The position numbers and the translations under genes are program-made. The notes under the pieces are model-generated. The model saw nothing but the letters and a program-made list of their open reading frames with translations, was not told where the DNA came from and ran no database searches. A stretch of 64,000 nt of DNA from CAWEHU01 sp963808965 (GTDB taxonomy: Bacteria; Pseudomonadota; Alphaproteobacteria; Acetobacterales; Acetobacteraceae), in contig CAWEHU010000010.1 in the NCBI GenBank assembly GCA_963808965.1, forward strand, positions 74,566-138,565. The letters are read 5' to 3'. Shown here one piece after another: positions 52,532 through 61,271 of this stretch. Every line of letters starts with the position of its first letter. Position 1 is the first letter of the stretch.

Positions 52532-53376
52532 TTGGGAACGCCGGCCGTGCCCTGCGGCGCATTGGCGCCCATCACCGTGACGTCTACCCGGTCGGGCGGT
52601 CCGTCCCCGGAGGTGGCCCCGAGCGCGCGGACGTAGATGCGGGCGGAAGGGATGCCCTCGGCCATAAGCACGGAACGGACCGCGAGAGCACGCGAGAGCG
52701 ACAGACGACGGGCGGCGGACGGGTCATCGGGATTGCCGGCCGCATAGGAGAGCACGTTGATGCTGGCGCTCTCCCCTTTGGGCGCCTTATCCGCGAACTG
52801 CTTCAGCGCCGTCTCGCTCGCCGGGTTCAGCTCGCTGCGGTCATTGCCGAACGTGACCCGCAGCCCGTCGGCGATCGGGGCAGCGCCGCCGCCGGCGTCC
52901 GCCGCGACGACCGGTTCCGGCGCTGGAGGCGGTTTCGCCTTTGGCGGCTCCGGTTCCAGCGGTGCGAGCCGGACGTTCGGAGGCGGGGTGGCCGGGAGCA
53001 CCGCAGCCGGGGGCGGAGCCGAAGGGGAGGGGACGGGGGGCAGCGCGGCGGACGCGGCGGGCGCCGGCGGAGCGGGGGCCGGCGCTGCTGGAGCCGGCGC
53101 CGCGGGGGCGACGTTCCCGGCACCCGGAGACGCCAGCTTCGGCTCAGTCGCGGTTTTCGGCTCCGTCGGCTGGCGATGCGCCGATCTGGCCGCGGGCTTG
53201 TGCCGGGTCTCCTTGCGGGGCGGATGATGCGGGGGTGCCGCCTGCCGGGTGGGGGCGGGCGGCGCGCCTCCGGCTCCGTTCAGTTGGTCGAGGGCGTGGA
53301 GGTCCACCGTCACCTGGGCGGCGGCGGATCCGGCGAACAGGAGAAGAGCTGCAAGAGGGAGGAGCAAATGGCGCAT
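52528..53376 (-). CDS. Periplasmic OmpA-family protein with long proline-rich linker
   Basis: 282 aa. Signal peptide MRHLLLPLAALLLFAGSAAAQ, then about 130 residues of Pro/Ala-rich linker, then an OmpA-like domain (LRVTFGNDRSELNPASETALKQFADKA; SINVLSYAAGNPDDPSAARRLSLSRALAVRSVLM). Start 53376 is the beginning of the signal; the longer frame lacks one. The linker could reach across the periplasm to peptidoglycan. Translationally coupled to the MotA-like gene. Confidence 0.85.
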   Translation of the reverse strand: MRHLLLPLAALLLFAGSAAAQVTVDLHALDQLNGAGGAPPAPTRQAAPPHHPPRKETRHKPAARSAHRQPTEPKTATEPKLASPGAGNVAPAAPAPAAPAPAPPAPAASAALPPVPSPSAPPPAAVLPATPPPNVRLAPLEPEPPKAKPPPAPEPVVAADAGGGAAPIADGLRVTFGNDRSELNPASETALKQFADKAPKGESASINVLSYAAGNPDDPSAARRLSLSRALAVRSVLMAEGIPSARIYVRALGATSGDGPPDRVDVTVMGANAPQGTAGVPK

Positions 53377-53445
53377 GGGCCAGGGCACCCTAGCGGACGG
53401 TCCGGGTCCGCTCAACGAAGCGTCCGGAGCGGGGGTCGCGCACCA

Positions 53446-54282
53446 TTACGAATGCCGAAGCGCGGCGCTCTGTCCATCCGCCACCACCTCCCGCAGTCGA
53501 GCGTGCAAATGCGGATTGGCGGCCACCACGTCTCCGTTCTCCCGAGCGTCGCCGCCCGCGGGATCCGTCGCGTAGCCGCCCGCTTCGCGCACCAGCAGCA
53601 GTCCCGCCGACATATCCCAGGGCTTCACGCCGAGCTCCCAGTATCCGTCGTAGCGGCCGGCGGCGACCCAGGCGAGGTCCAGCGCGGCCGAGCCGAACCG
53701 GCGAATGCCGGCGACGACCGGCATGAGCGTCCCGATCGTGCGGGCGAAGGCCAGCCGGTTACGACTGGCCACGGCAGCAAAGGGAATGCCGGTCGCGAGC
53801 ACCGAATCCTTCAACTCGCGCCGCGCGGAGACGCGGAGCCGCCGTTCGTTGACGAAGGCGCCCGCGCCCTTTTCGGCCCAGAACATCTCATCGACCACGG
53901 GCGCGTAGATCAGTCCCGCCGCGATCTCGGAGCTGCCATCCGGAAGCCGCTTCTCCAGCCCGATGCTGATGCACCAGTGCGGGATGCCGTGCAGGAAGTT
54001 GGTGGTGCCGTCCAGCGGATCGATGATCCAGCGCCAAGCCCAGTTTTCCGAACCCGACGCACCGGATTCCTCCATCAGGAAAGCGTAGCCGGGGCGGGCT
54101 TTGGTCAGCTCCTCGCGGAGCGTTTGCTCGGCCCGCAGATCGGCCTGCGAGACGAAGTCGGAGGGTCCCTTCACGCTGACTTGCAACTGCTCGACTTCGT
54201 TGAAGTCGCGCAGCAGGCGTTTCGCCGCCTTTTGGGCGGCGTTCGCCATCACCGTCATGTGGGGGGAAAGGCGGAGCGCCAA
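53446..54282 (-). CDS. suhB: Inositol monophosphatase family protein (SuhB-like)
   Basis: A Mg-dependent phosphatase of 278 aa. Metal and active-site motifs: Glu-Glu in FLMEESGASG, WIIDPLDGTTNFLHGIPHW, and WDMSAGLLLVREAGG. SuhB also acts in rRNA antitermination in some bacteria. The start is TTG 54282; an ATG eight codons later is an alternative. The gene lies 4 bp after efp, so they form an operon. Confidence 0.9.
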   Translation of the reverse strand: MALRLSPHMTVMANAAQKAAKRLLRDFNEVEQLQVSVKGPSDFVSQADLRAEQTLREELTKARPGYAFLMEESGASGSENWAWRWIIDPLDGTTNFLHGIPHWCISIGLEKRLPDGSSEIAAGLIYAPVVDEMFWAEKGAGAFVNERRLRVSARRELKDSVLATGIPFAAVASRNRLAFARTIGTLMPVVAGIRRFGSAALDLAWVAAGRYDGYWELGVKPWDMSAGLLLVREAGGYATDPAGGDARENGDVVAANPHLHARLREVVADGQSAALRHS

Positions 54283-54285
54283 GGA

Positions 54286-54852
54286 TCAGCCCTTCGCCCG
54301 CTCCACGTAGCTCGAATCCTCGGTGCGAACCACGATCTTCTCGCCGGTCTCGATGAAGGGAGGCACGGACGTCTTGACCCCGTTCGAGAGCTTGGCGGGC
54401 TTGTACGAGGAGGCGGCCGTTTGGCCCTTCACCACCGGATCGGCCTCGACCACCTCCAGCACCACGGTCGGCGGCAAATGCACGGCGACCGGCTCGCCCT
54501 CAACGAGATCCACGGTGACGTGCATATTGTCCTGGAGGAAAGGCGCGGCGTCGCCGAGCAGGTCCAGCGAAACCATCGTCTGCTCGAAACTCTCGGGGTC
54601 CATCAGCACCATGTTGGACCCGTCCGTGTACGAGTAGGTGTATTCCTTCTCCTCGGTCATCAGCCGCTCCACCGTATCGGCGGTGCGCCAGCGCTCGTTC
54701 GTCTTGTTGCCGCTCCTGAGATCGCGCATTTCGACCTGAATGAATGCGCCACCCTTGCCGGGGGTGATGATCTGCTGCTTCAGCACGGTCCAGCGACGGC
54801 CTTCGTGCTCGATCACCTGGCCGGCACGGATCAGGTTCGCCTGCTGCTTCAT
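54286..54852 (-). CDS. efp: Elongation factor P, lysine (K33) type
   Basis: EF-P relieves ribosome stalling at polyproline. 188 aa in three beta barrels: MKQQANLIRAGQVIEHEGRRW, the modification loop ITPGKGGAF with Lys33, KTNERWRTADTVER, and the C-terminal VKGQTAASSYKPAKLSNGVKTSVPPFIETGEKIVV. A lysine at this place is the target of EpmA/EpmB, whose genes are at 55.5 and 57.3 kb. Start 54852 matches the family; the longer frame upstream is not protein-like. Confidence 0.96.
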   Translation of the reverse strand: MKQQANLIRAGQVIEHEGRRWTVLKQQIITPGKGGAFIQVEMRDLRSGNKTNERWRTADTVERLMTEEKEYTYSYTDGSNMVLMDPESFEQTMVSLDLLGDAAPFLQDNMHVTVDLVEGEPVAVHLPPTVVLEVVEADPVVKGQTAASSYKPAKLSNGVKTSVPPFIETGEKIVVRTEDSSYVERAKG

Positions 54853-54972
54853 CTCAAGAACTCGCGACGGGTAAGGGGTGCGGGCTTCTAGACCGATGGG
54901 GGTGGGGCGGCAAGAAGGCCGAGGCTTGCTCGTCTTCATGTTCGGCCTGCCCAGCCGTGGTAGAGTGCCGTG

Positions 54973-55500
54973 ATGAGCGCGTCTCTCAAGCCCCTGAGCC
55001 TCCGCGAATTCCTCGATTGGGAACGAAGCCAATCCGACCGATACGAGTTCGACGGCATCCAGCCGGTGGCGATGACGGGCGGATCGGTGGCCCATGCGCG
55101 TCTCGTTCGGCGCCTTGTCGGGGCGCTCGGCGCGCGGCTCCGGCCCGGCTGCGAAGCATTCGGCGGCGATCTGAAGGTCTTGACGACGGGCCGCGTGCGT
55201 TACCCTGACGTGACCGTGGTCTGCGGACCTACGGACCCGCGCAGCGACACGGTCGAGCCCGCGGTCGTTTTCGAGGTGCTGTCGCCGTCCTCTACGTTGA
55301 CAGATCTTCGGGTGAAGGCCGGCGAGTACGCCGCCGTGCCGGCGATCCTCGTCTACGTCATTTTGGAACCGGAGCAGCCCAAGGCCGTCATCTTGCGGCG
55401 CTCCGAGAACTGGCGCGAGACGGTCCTGGCCGGGCCGGATGCGGTGTTGGTGCTTCCCGAGATCGAGGTGGAGCTTCCGCTCGGAGCGCTCTACGGCTGA
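54973..55500 (+). CDS. Uma2 family (DUF820) endonuclease-like protein
   Basis: 175 residues of the PD-(D/E)XK-type Uma2 family: LSLREFLDWERSQSDRYEFDGIQPVAMTGGSVAHARLVRRLVGAL, PDVTVVCGPTDPRSDTVEPAVVFEVLSPSSTLTDLRVKAGEYAAVPAIL. The acidic residues of PDVTVVC and the E of FEVLSPS are the putative catalytic pair. ATG 54973 directly follows a GTG. The family is often expanded and of unclear role. It splits efp from epmB, with its promoter facing away from efp. Confidence 0.88.
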   Translation: MSASLKPLSLREFLDWERSQSDRYEFDGIQPVAMTGGSVAHARLVRRLVGALGARLRPGCEAFGGDLKVLTTGRVRYPDVTVVCGPTDPRSDTVEPAVVFEVLSPSSTLTDLRVKAGEYAAVPAILVYVILEPEQPKAVILRRSENWRETVLAGPDAVLVLPEIEVELPLGALYG

Positions 55501-55522
55501 GGCGTTTCAGCGCGTGCCGTTT

Positions 55523-56549
55523 TCAGCTTATCACTAGGCGTGTGCCGCTGGGATCGCGGACGTGATCGTCCGGTTCCAGATAGTTCGGGCCGATGGGCAC
55601 TTTCCCATGACCCCCGGGGATATCCAGCACATAAGTCGGCCAGGCGAGACCGCTAACACGCCCGCGTAGCGCGGCGAGAAGACGCCGGCCCTCTGCTATT
55701 GGCACGTGAAACCGGGCGGTGCCCGGTGCGGGGTCTAGCTGGTGCAGGTAGTAGGGCTTCACTCGTGCGGCCAGCATGGCGCGGAACAGCTTTTCCAGCG
55801 CCTCTTCGCTGTCGTTCACGCCGCGCAGCAGCACGGATTGGCCGAGTACCCGGGACGGCCTCGGCCTGCACGCGGCGAATCGCTTCGCGCGCCGCCGGCG
55901 TGAATTCGCGCGCATGGTTGGCGTGGATCACCAGCCACATCGCCTTCTCGGTCGCCATCGCGGCGGCGAGCGCCTCCGTGACGCGGGCCGGGTCCGCGAC
56001 GGGCACCCGGCTATGGACGCGCACGATCTCGATATGCGGGATCGCGGAGATTGCTGCGATGATCTCACGAAGCCGGCGTGGTGAGAGCATAAGCGGATCG
56101 CCGCCGGTCAGAATCACTTCGCGGATCGCCGGATGCGCCCGAAGCCACTCGTAGGCCGAATCCAGCTCACGCTGGTTCAGCAGACCTCCATCCGGCCCTA
56201 CGTGCTCCCGGCGAAAGCAGAACCGGCAATAGACCGGACAGACGAGCAGCGGCTTGAGCAGCGCCCGGTCGGCATAGCGATGCACGATCCCCTTTACCGG
56301 GGAGAACGCGTCATCGGCGATCGGATCGGCCGTTTCGTGCGGGGCGGCTCGAAGCTCGGCCGGGTCGGGCACGAACTGGAGACCGATCGGATCATCGGGT
56401 CCGTCGATGAGCGCGCGGATGGACCCGGAGATCGCCACGGGATAGCGCGCCGCCACCGCCGCGATCGCCTCCCGCGCCTCAGGAGGGATCAGGCCTGCGC
56501 CGAGCAGCGTCTCGGCATCGCGAATTGTCGCTAACGGAGCCTCGGACAT
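55523..56549 (-). CDS. epmB: EF-P beta-lysylation protein EpmB (lysine 2,3-aminomutase family), one frameshift
   Basis: A radical SAM enzyme that makes (R)-beta-lysine for EF-P modification. It has the cluster motif CPVYCRFCFRREHVG, VILTGGDPLML, HSRVPVADPARVTEALAAAM and WLVIHANHAREF. Near 55849-55854 one extra base in CCCGGG breaks the frame after AIRRVQAEAV. Removal gives PVLGQSVLLRGVNDSEEALEKLF, then KPYYLHQLDPAPGTARFHVPI and the stop at 55523. Corrected length about 341 aa. Pairs with efp and epmA. Probably a sequence error. Confidence 0.88.
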
Positions 56550-56724
56550 GGCGGGCGGGACCTATCATGAACCGGTCCGGTCCGTCGCCTACCGGCTGAG
56601 GATACGGGGCCGGAGCCAGTCCACGCTCGTGATGGCCGCGGCCGCGTGTGAGGCGGCTCACACCGGCGTCCGGTTGCCATGGCATATAGTGCAGGGCTGC
56701 ATCTCAACCGGGCGAGGTAACTGG

Positions 56725-57219
56725 ATGAGCAAGTCACTTTTGGCCGCGCTGACATTGGCCGCCGCGGTTTCGGCGATGTCGCTTCCAGCCGCGCCTCCGG
56801 CGCTTGCCTGCGGCGACTCCGAAGCCGGCGGATGCGGCGAGAACGGGGCCGCGGACGATGCGCGCTGGTTGCTGAAGCGCGCCGTTGCCGCAGTGAAGGC
56901 CAACGAGGCAAAGGCCCTTACCGAGTTTAGCAAAGGCGAGGATGGGTTCAGGACCCAGGATCTCTACGTATTCTGCATCGGCACCGACGGAAAGATGACC
57001 GCGCATCCGGATGCGGCGCTGCTCGGGAAGGACGCACGGGAGTTTCAGGACCCCACCGGCAAGCACTTCGCGGCCGAGATGCTGGACAACGCCAAGGAAG
57101 GCTCGATCACGGAAGTGCACTACATGTTTCCACGTCCGGGCAGCAGGGTGCCTGTATCCAAGACTTCGTTCGTGACGCGCGTCGCGGACCAGGTTTGCGG
57201 AGCCGGTTACTATGAGTAG
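56725..57219 (+). CDS. Exported single Cache domain protein
   Basis: 164 aa. Signal peptide MSKSLLAALTLAAAVSAMS...ALA, then a sCache_2-type domain: WLLKRAVAAVKANEAKALTEF, DLYVFCIGTDGKMTAHPDAALLGKDAREFQDPTGKHFAAEM, VHYMFPRPGSRVPVSKTSFVTRVADQVCGAGYYE. Stand-alone Cache proteins are periplasmic ligand binders that partner with signalling proteins or transporters; the ligand is unknown. GCGAGG precedes ATG 56725. Confidence 0.88.
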   Translation: MSKSLLAALTLAAAVSAMSLPAAPPALACGDSEAGGCGENGAADDARWLLKRAVAAVKANEAKALTEFSKGEDGFRTQDLYVFCIGTDGKMTAHPDAALLGKDAREFQDPTGKHFAAEMLDNAKEGSITEVHYMFPRPGSRVPVSKTSFVTRVADQVCGAGYYE

Positions 57220-57268
57220 CGTGGCAGGAACGCGCTCGACGGAGCTCAACCAGACCTTAGTCACCGAG

Positions 57269-58292
57269 GTGAAAGGCCCCCGAAACGCTCCCCTCCTGGC
57301 ACCCTGAAAGCCTCGCCGCTCGCCTTCCGTTCCTGCGCCGCCGCGCCCTGCTGACCGAGGCAACGCGCGCCTTCTTCCAGGCGCGCCGATACATGGAGGT
57401 CGAGACGCCGTACGCGGTGCTCGTTCCCGGCGAGGAGGTCCATTTGCGCGCTTTCCGCACGGAGCGCGAGCGGATGGACGGCGGCACCGAGCCGCTCTGG
57501 CTGCACACCAGCCCGGAATTCGCGATGAAGAAGCTGCTGGTCGGCGGGGCCGGGCGGATTTTTCAGCTCGCCCGCGTCTGGCGGAACGGCGAGGGCAGCG
57601 GGCTCCATTCTCACGAGTTCACCATGCTCGAATGGTACCGCCCCGGCGCGGATATGGCGGGGCTGATGCGTGAGGTGGAGGCTTTCTTGCGCGCGGTGCT
57701 GCCGCCGGTCGTCGCGTGTCGCGGGGTTGCGAGCGATCTGTCGCGCTTCGAGCGGCTGACCGTCGCCGAAGCCTTCGCCCGTTATGCGAACGCCGATGTG
57801 CTGGGAACCGCAGGCGACGCGGCCGCGCTGGCCGCCTCCGCTTGTGTGCGCCGGCGCGAGGGCGAAGATTGGGAGGATCTGTTTTTTCGCCTGCTGCTGG
57901 AGCGCGTTGAGCCGCGCATCGGCCGCGATCATCCTACCTTTCTCACGCACTGGCCGGCCGCACAGGCGGCGCTTGCCCGGCGCGATCCCGCGGACCCTCG
58001 CGTTGCCGAGCGGTTCGAGTTGTTCGTGTGCGGGATCGAGTTGGCGAATGCCTTTGTGGAACTGACCGACCCGGCCGAGCAGCGCGCGCGCTTCCTCGCT
58101 GATCGCATCCGTCGTCACGCACTCGGTGGCCCGGACTGGCCGCTTGACGAAGACTTTCTTGCCGCCCTGGGGCACGGGATGCCGGAGGCGGCCGGTATCG
58201 CGCTTGGTTTCGACCGTCTGGCAATGATCGCGGCGGGAGCGGAGCGAATCGATCAGGTGCTCTGGTTACCGCCGGGCGGTTTGGAGTCTTAG
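57269..58292 (+). CDS. epmA: EF-P lysyltransferase EpmA (GenX/PoxA), start region disrupted
   Basis: A class II lysyl-tRNA synthetase paralogue that attaches beta-lysine to EF-P. The catalytic body is clear: RRYMEVETPYAVLVPGEEVHL, LWLHTSPEFAMKKLLVGGAGRIFQLARVWRNGEGS, HSHEFTMLEWYRPG and GIALGFDRLAMIAAGAERI. Upstream of the in-frame ATG at 57393 the protein continues back through LAARLPFLRRRALLTEA, so 57393 is not the start. The frame has no start codon before a stop at 57270. Deleting one C from the C5 run 57277-57281 links GTG 57269 (read MKGPETLPSWHPESLAARL), which is the likely start. The protein is about 340 aa. Confidence 0.85.
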
Positions 58293-58490
58293 GACGCATT
58301 CGTCCGGCCCTTGTCCGCCCATGTGGCTAAATCGTCGCTTTACCGTGTGCGGGGCAGATCCGCCGCGTGCAGACGAGCTTGGCGCAATGATTTACGCTCT
58401 CGAATTCTGGCTCGGGCGCGGAACGGACGGTACGGGTTGCTCTCCCCCGGCCAGCGCCCCGGCCCGCCGAACGCGAAGGAGACAGGACGA

Positions 58491-58859
58491 ATGCGACGCG
58501 CGCTGCTCTTGCTATGCCTTGCTGCTGTGGCCGCCTGCGCACGCGGGCCGGATCCGCGTCTTACCGCCTTTGTCGGGCAGAGCGAGGCAGACGTGGTCCG
58601 CACGCTCGGCGTCCCGACCAGGGTCTCCGAGGCGGACGGGCGGCGATACATCGTCTACGATTCGCAGAGCCTCGGCTTCGCCTACAACCAGCCCCAGGCG
58701 GCGGCGTGGGGTACGTATCAGCCGCTCGGCTACGACGCGACGCGACTCTCGGGCTCCGGCATCGACGCGCGCTTCACGCCTCGCCCATGCGACACCACGT
58801 TCGAGATACAGCAGGGGCGGGTCCGCTCCGTCACGCAGACCGGGGACGGCTGCCGATAG
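58491..58859 (+). CDS. Lipoprotein with BamE/SmpA-like domain
   Basis: 122 aa. Lipobox VAACARG after MRRALLLLCLA; the body has LTAFVGQSEADVVRTLGVPTRVSEADGRRYIVYDSQ, which resembles the BamE/OmlA fold, ending CDTTFEIQQGRVRSVTQTGDGC. It is followed 10 bp later by a shorter paralogue. Outer-membrane or periplasmic anchor; role unknown. Confidence 0.78.
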   Translation: MRRALLLLCLAAVAACARGPDPRLTAFVGQSEADVVRTLGVPTRVSEADGRRYIVYDSQSLGFAYNQPQAAAWGTYQPLGYDATRLSGSGIDARFTPRPCDTTFEIQQGRVRSVTQTGDGCR

Positions 58860-58868
58860 GAGTCGCGG

Positions 58869-59219
58869 ATGCGCCGTTTGGGCCTGTTTCTGCTGATCAC
58901 CCTGGTTTCGGCCTGCGTCGTGGGGCCGAGCCGGCAGCAATTGCTGGCGCCGCTGATCGGCGTGACCGAGGCGGATCTGGTGGCGCGGATGGGCGTGCCG
59001 AGCCGGACTTTCGAGACGGGCGGGATCAAGTTCCTGGCCTATGACGAGCGGCACCTCGATATACTGCCAACCGCTCCCGCCTTTCCGGGGTGGGGTCCAT
59101 GGTACTACGGCTACTATGGCGGGTGGCCGCCGGAGGTGATCGTGCGCGGCTGCGAGACAACGTTCGAGGTCGCGGGAGGCCGGGTGCGCTCCTTCACCCT
59201 TCGCGGCAACGATTGCTGA
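58869..59219 (+). CDS. Lipoprotein, paralogue of the preceding BamE-like protein
   Basis: 116 aa. MRRLGLFLLITLVSACVVG gives a lipobox; LLAPLIGVTEADLVARMGVPSRTFETGGIKFLAYDE parallels the neighbour, and CETTFEVAGGRVRSFTLRGNDC ends like it. A Gly/Trp/Tyr-rich insert (FPGWGPWYYGYYGGWPPE) is extra. Tandem duplication is clear. GGAGTCGCGG before the ATG. Confidence 0.78.
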   Translation: MRRLGLFLLITLVSACVVGPSRQQLLAPLIGVTEADLVARMGVPSRTFETGGIKFLAYDERHLDILPTAPAFPGWGPWYYGYYGGWPPEVIVRGCETTFEVAGGRVRSFTLRGNDC

Positions 59220-59224
59220 GCCGG

Positions 59225-59407
59225 ATGATGCCAGTAGGGCGTGCTGCGATGGCCGGGCTGATGGCTCTCCTCGTGCTCGCCGCTTGCGCCTCCGAACCGC
59301 GGGTGCAAATCGATGCCTGGCCGCAACCGGGTTACGGCGCCTTCCTCGCGGGCCCCGGACACGTGAACCCGGAAGATCCGGGACTGCCGAATGGGGGCGG
59401 GGATTGA
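59225..59407 (+). CDS. Small lipoprotein with NPEDPG...PNGG tail
   Basis: 60 aa from ATG 59225. After a short charged start, AGLMALLVLAACAS gives a lipobox, leaving only about 35 mature residues ending GHVNPEDPGLPNGGGD. The same tail occurs in the next gene. No known family. Confidence 0.6.
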   Translation: MMPVGRAAMAGLMALLVLAACASEPRVQIDAWPQPGYGAFLAGPGHVNPEDPGLPNGGGD

Positions 59408-59467
59408 GCGGCAACCTCTTCGGCATCGAGCGCGTTGGCCTGCCGGCAACAGAATCGGAATGAAATC

Positions 59468-59629
59468 ATGCGCACGCGGCTGATCGCGGCCTGTCTTGCG
59501 CTTCTCGGGCTCATCGCGGTGAGCGGCTGCACCGCTTACGGCGTGCCGAACGCCGCCAACCCCGGCGTTAACGGCAGCGGCCATACCAACCCGGAAGATC
59601 CCGGAGCGCCGAACGGCGGTAACAAGTAA
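59468..59629 (+). CDS. Small lipoprotein, second NPEDPG...PNGG protein
   Basis: 53 aa. RTRLIAACLALLGLIAVSGCTAYG is a lipoprotein signal; the short mature part ends GHTNPEDPGAPNGGNK, nearly the same as the preceding protein. Likely tandem paralogues. Start 59468 begins the signal. Confidence 0.62.
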   Translation: MRTRLIAACLALLGLIAVSGCTAYGVPNAANPGVNGSGHTNPEDPGAPNGGNK

Positions 59630-59632
59630 GCG

Positions 59633-60271
59633 TCAGGATTCCGCGGACCGGATGGCGGCATTCATCGCACGCACCCCGGCCGCCGGTCCTTCGGGGTGGC
59701 TCCAGACCGCGCCGACGACGGCGAGGAAATCCGCACCGGCGGCGACCAGCGGCGCGCAATTCTCCGCCGTGATGCCACCGATGGCGACGCAGGGCAGCTC
59801 CATCAACTCGGACCACCAGCGAAGTATCGCCGGATCGGCGTGCGTCTTCGCTTCCTTGGTCGCGGTCGGGAAGAACGCGCCGAACGCCACGTAGTCGGCC
59901 CCCTCCTCGCCGGCCCGCATCGCGAGATCGCGGCTATCGTGGCACGTGACGCCAAGCGTGAGGTCGGGGCCGAGTAGTCGCCGGGCCTCGGGGGCTGGCA
60001 TGTCGTCCTGACCGACATGCGCGCCGTCGCACCCGGTCTCGCGGGCGAGATCCGGGCGATCATTGAGCAGGAACGCGACGCCGCGCGATTGTGTGACCGG
60101 CCGCAGCACGTCGATCGCGCGACGTAGCGTCTTCTGCTCGACTAGCTTCAGCCGAAGCTGCACGGCCGCGACATCGCCCGCATCGAGCGCGGCCGCGAGA
60201 TCGTCTCGAAAGCGATCGGGATCGAGTGCGGGCGGCGTGACCAGGTAAAGCCGGCAGGCCTCGCTCGCCAT
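59633..60271 (-). CDS. thiE: Thiamine-phosphate synthase
   Basis: Joins HMP-PP and thiazole phosphate to thiamine monophosphate. 212 aa TIM barrel: LYLVTPPALD, VAAVQLRLK, FLLNDRPDLARETGCDGAHVGQDDMP, GVTCHDSRDLAMRAGEEGADYVAFGAFFPTATK and VAIGGITAENCAPLVAAGADFLAVVGAV. Start 60271 (MASEACR) fits the family. It lies 13 bp after the aldolase gene. Confidence 0.92.
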   Translation of the reverse strand: MASEACRLYLVTPPALDPDRFRDDLAAALDAGDVAAVQLRLKLVEQKTLRRAIDVLRPVTQSRGVAFLLNDRPDLARETGCDGAHVGQDDMPAPEARRLLGPDLTLGVTCHDSRDLAMRAGEEGADYVAFGAFFPTATKEAKTHADPAILRWWSELMELPCVAIGGITAENCAPLVAAGADFLAVVGAVWSHPEGPAAGVRAMNAAIRSAES

Positions 60272-60284
60272 GCGCCCGTCCTCA

Positions 60285-61208
60285 CTAGCCCTTGTTCTGA
60301 TAGATTTCGATGATCTTCGCGAGCATCGCCAACGCTTGCTCCTTCGGGCGCTGGAAGGTGTTGCGACCGATGATGCTGCCGGACGCGCCGCCGTCGCGAA
60401 GCCCGCGAATTTCTTCGTAGATCGCGTCGACATCGTTCTTCGCTTCGCCGCCCGAGAACACGACGATGCGACGGCCGTTGAAACAGCACTGCACCACGTG
60501 CTCGACCCGCTTCGCGAGCGTGGACGTATCGATCCGCTGCGTCTCGTAGGTCTTCTTCGCCGCCTCCAGGCTGATATGCGCGGTCGGCGGCTTCACCTTG
60601 ATGACATGCGCACCGAGCAGCGCCGCCATATGTGCGGCGTAGGCGCAGATATCGAGCGCGGTCTCGCCCGCCTTGTCGAGACCGGGGCCGCGCGGATAGC
60701 TCCAGACCACCACCGCGAGCCCGGCTGATTTGGCTTCCTCGGCAAGCTCTCGCAATTCTTCCATCTGCTCGAAGGCGTATTCGCTGGCGGGATAAATCGT
60801 AAAGCCGATCGCGGCGCAGCCGAGGCGCAAGGCGTCGGCGACGCTGCCCGTGACCGCCTGATCTTTGCTGGTCGCGAGGCTGTTCGAGCTGTTCAGCTTT
60901 AGGATGGTAGGAATCGCGCCCGCGAAGGAGCTGGCGCCCGCCTCGATCATGCCGAGCGGCGCGGCGTAGGCGTTCAATCCCGCCTCGATCGCGAGCTGGA
61001 AGTGGTACTGCGGATCGTACGCGGCCGGGTTGGGCGCGAAGCTGCGCGCCGGCCCATGCTCGAAACCCTGGTCGACTGGCAGGATGACCAGCTTTCCAGT
61101 GCCGCCCAGCTTTCCTTCCATCAGGATGCGGGCAAGATTGCCTTTGGTGCCTGGATTGTCGCTCTCGTACCAGTCCAGAATCTTCTTCACTCGCTGCGTG
61201 ATGCGCAT
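60285..61208 (-). CDS. fba: Class I fructose-bisphosphate aldolase (DhnA type)
   Basis: A Schiff-base aldolase of 307 aa. KLVILPVDQGFEHGPARSFAPNP and HVIKVKPPTAHISL (catalytic lysine strand) and the phosphate site RRIVVFSGGEAK and GGASGSIIGRNTFQRP match the archaeal-type class I family. Cleaves fructose-1,6-bisphosphate in glycolysis or gluconeogenesis. Upstream of thiE in one operon. Confidence 0.92.
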   Translation of the reverse strand: MRITQRVKKILDWYESDNPGTKGNLARILMEGKLGGTGKLVILPVDQGFEHGPARSFAPNPAAYDPQYHFQLAIEAGLNAYAAPLGMIEAGASSFAGAIPTILKLNSSNSLATSKDQAVTGSVADALRLGCAAIGFTIYPASEYAFEQMEELRELAEEAKSAGLAVVVWSYPRGPGLDKAGETALDICAYAAHMAALLGAHVIKVKPPTAHISLEAAKKTYETQRIDTSTLAKRVEHVVQCCFNGRRIVVFSGGEAKNDVDAIYEEIRGLRDGGASGSIIGRNTFQRPKEQALAMLAKIIEIYQNKG

Positions 61209-61271
61209 CCGTGGCTCCCCCTCATGGCTCGGCCGTTTCGTGGGGCGTCCTAGCTCACGGGCCGCCGCGTG

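Noticed and set aside
52525..54891. A 788-codon open frame on the plus strand
   Set aside because: It runs opposite the intact ompA-like, suhB and efp genes, is rich in His, Arg and Gly, and has no domain; it is a GC-driven shadow.
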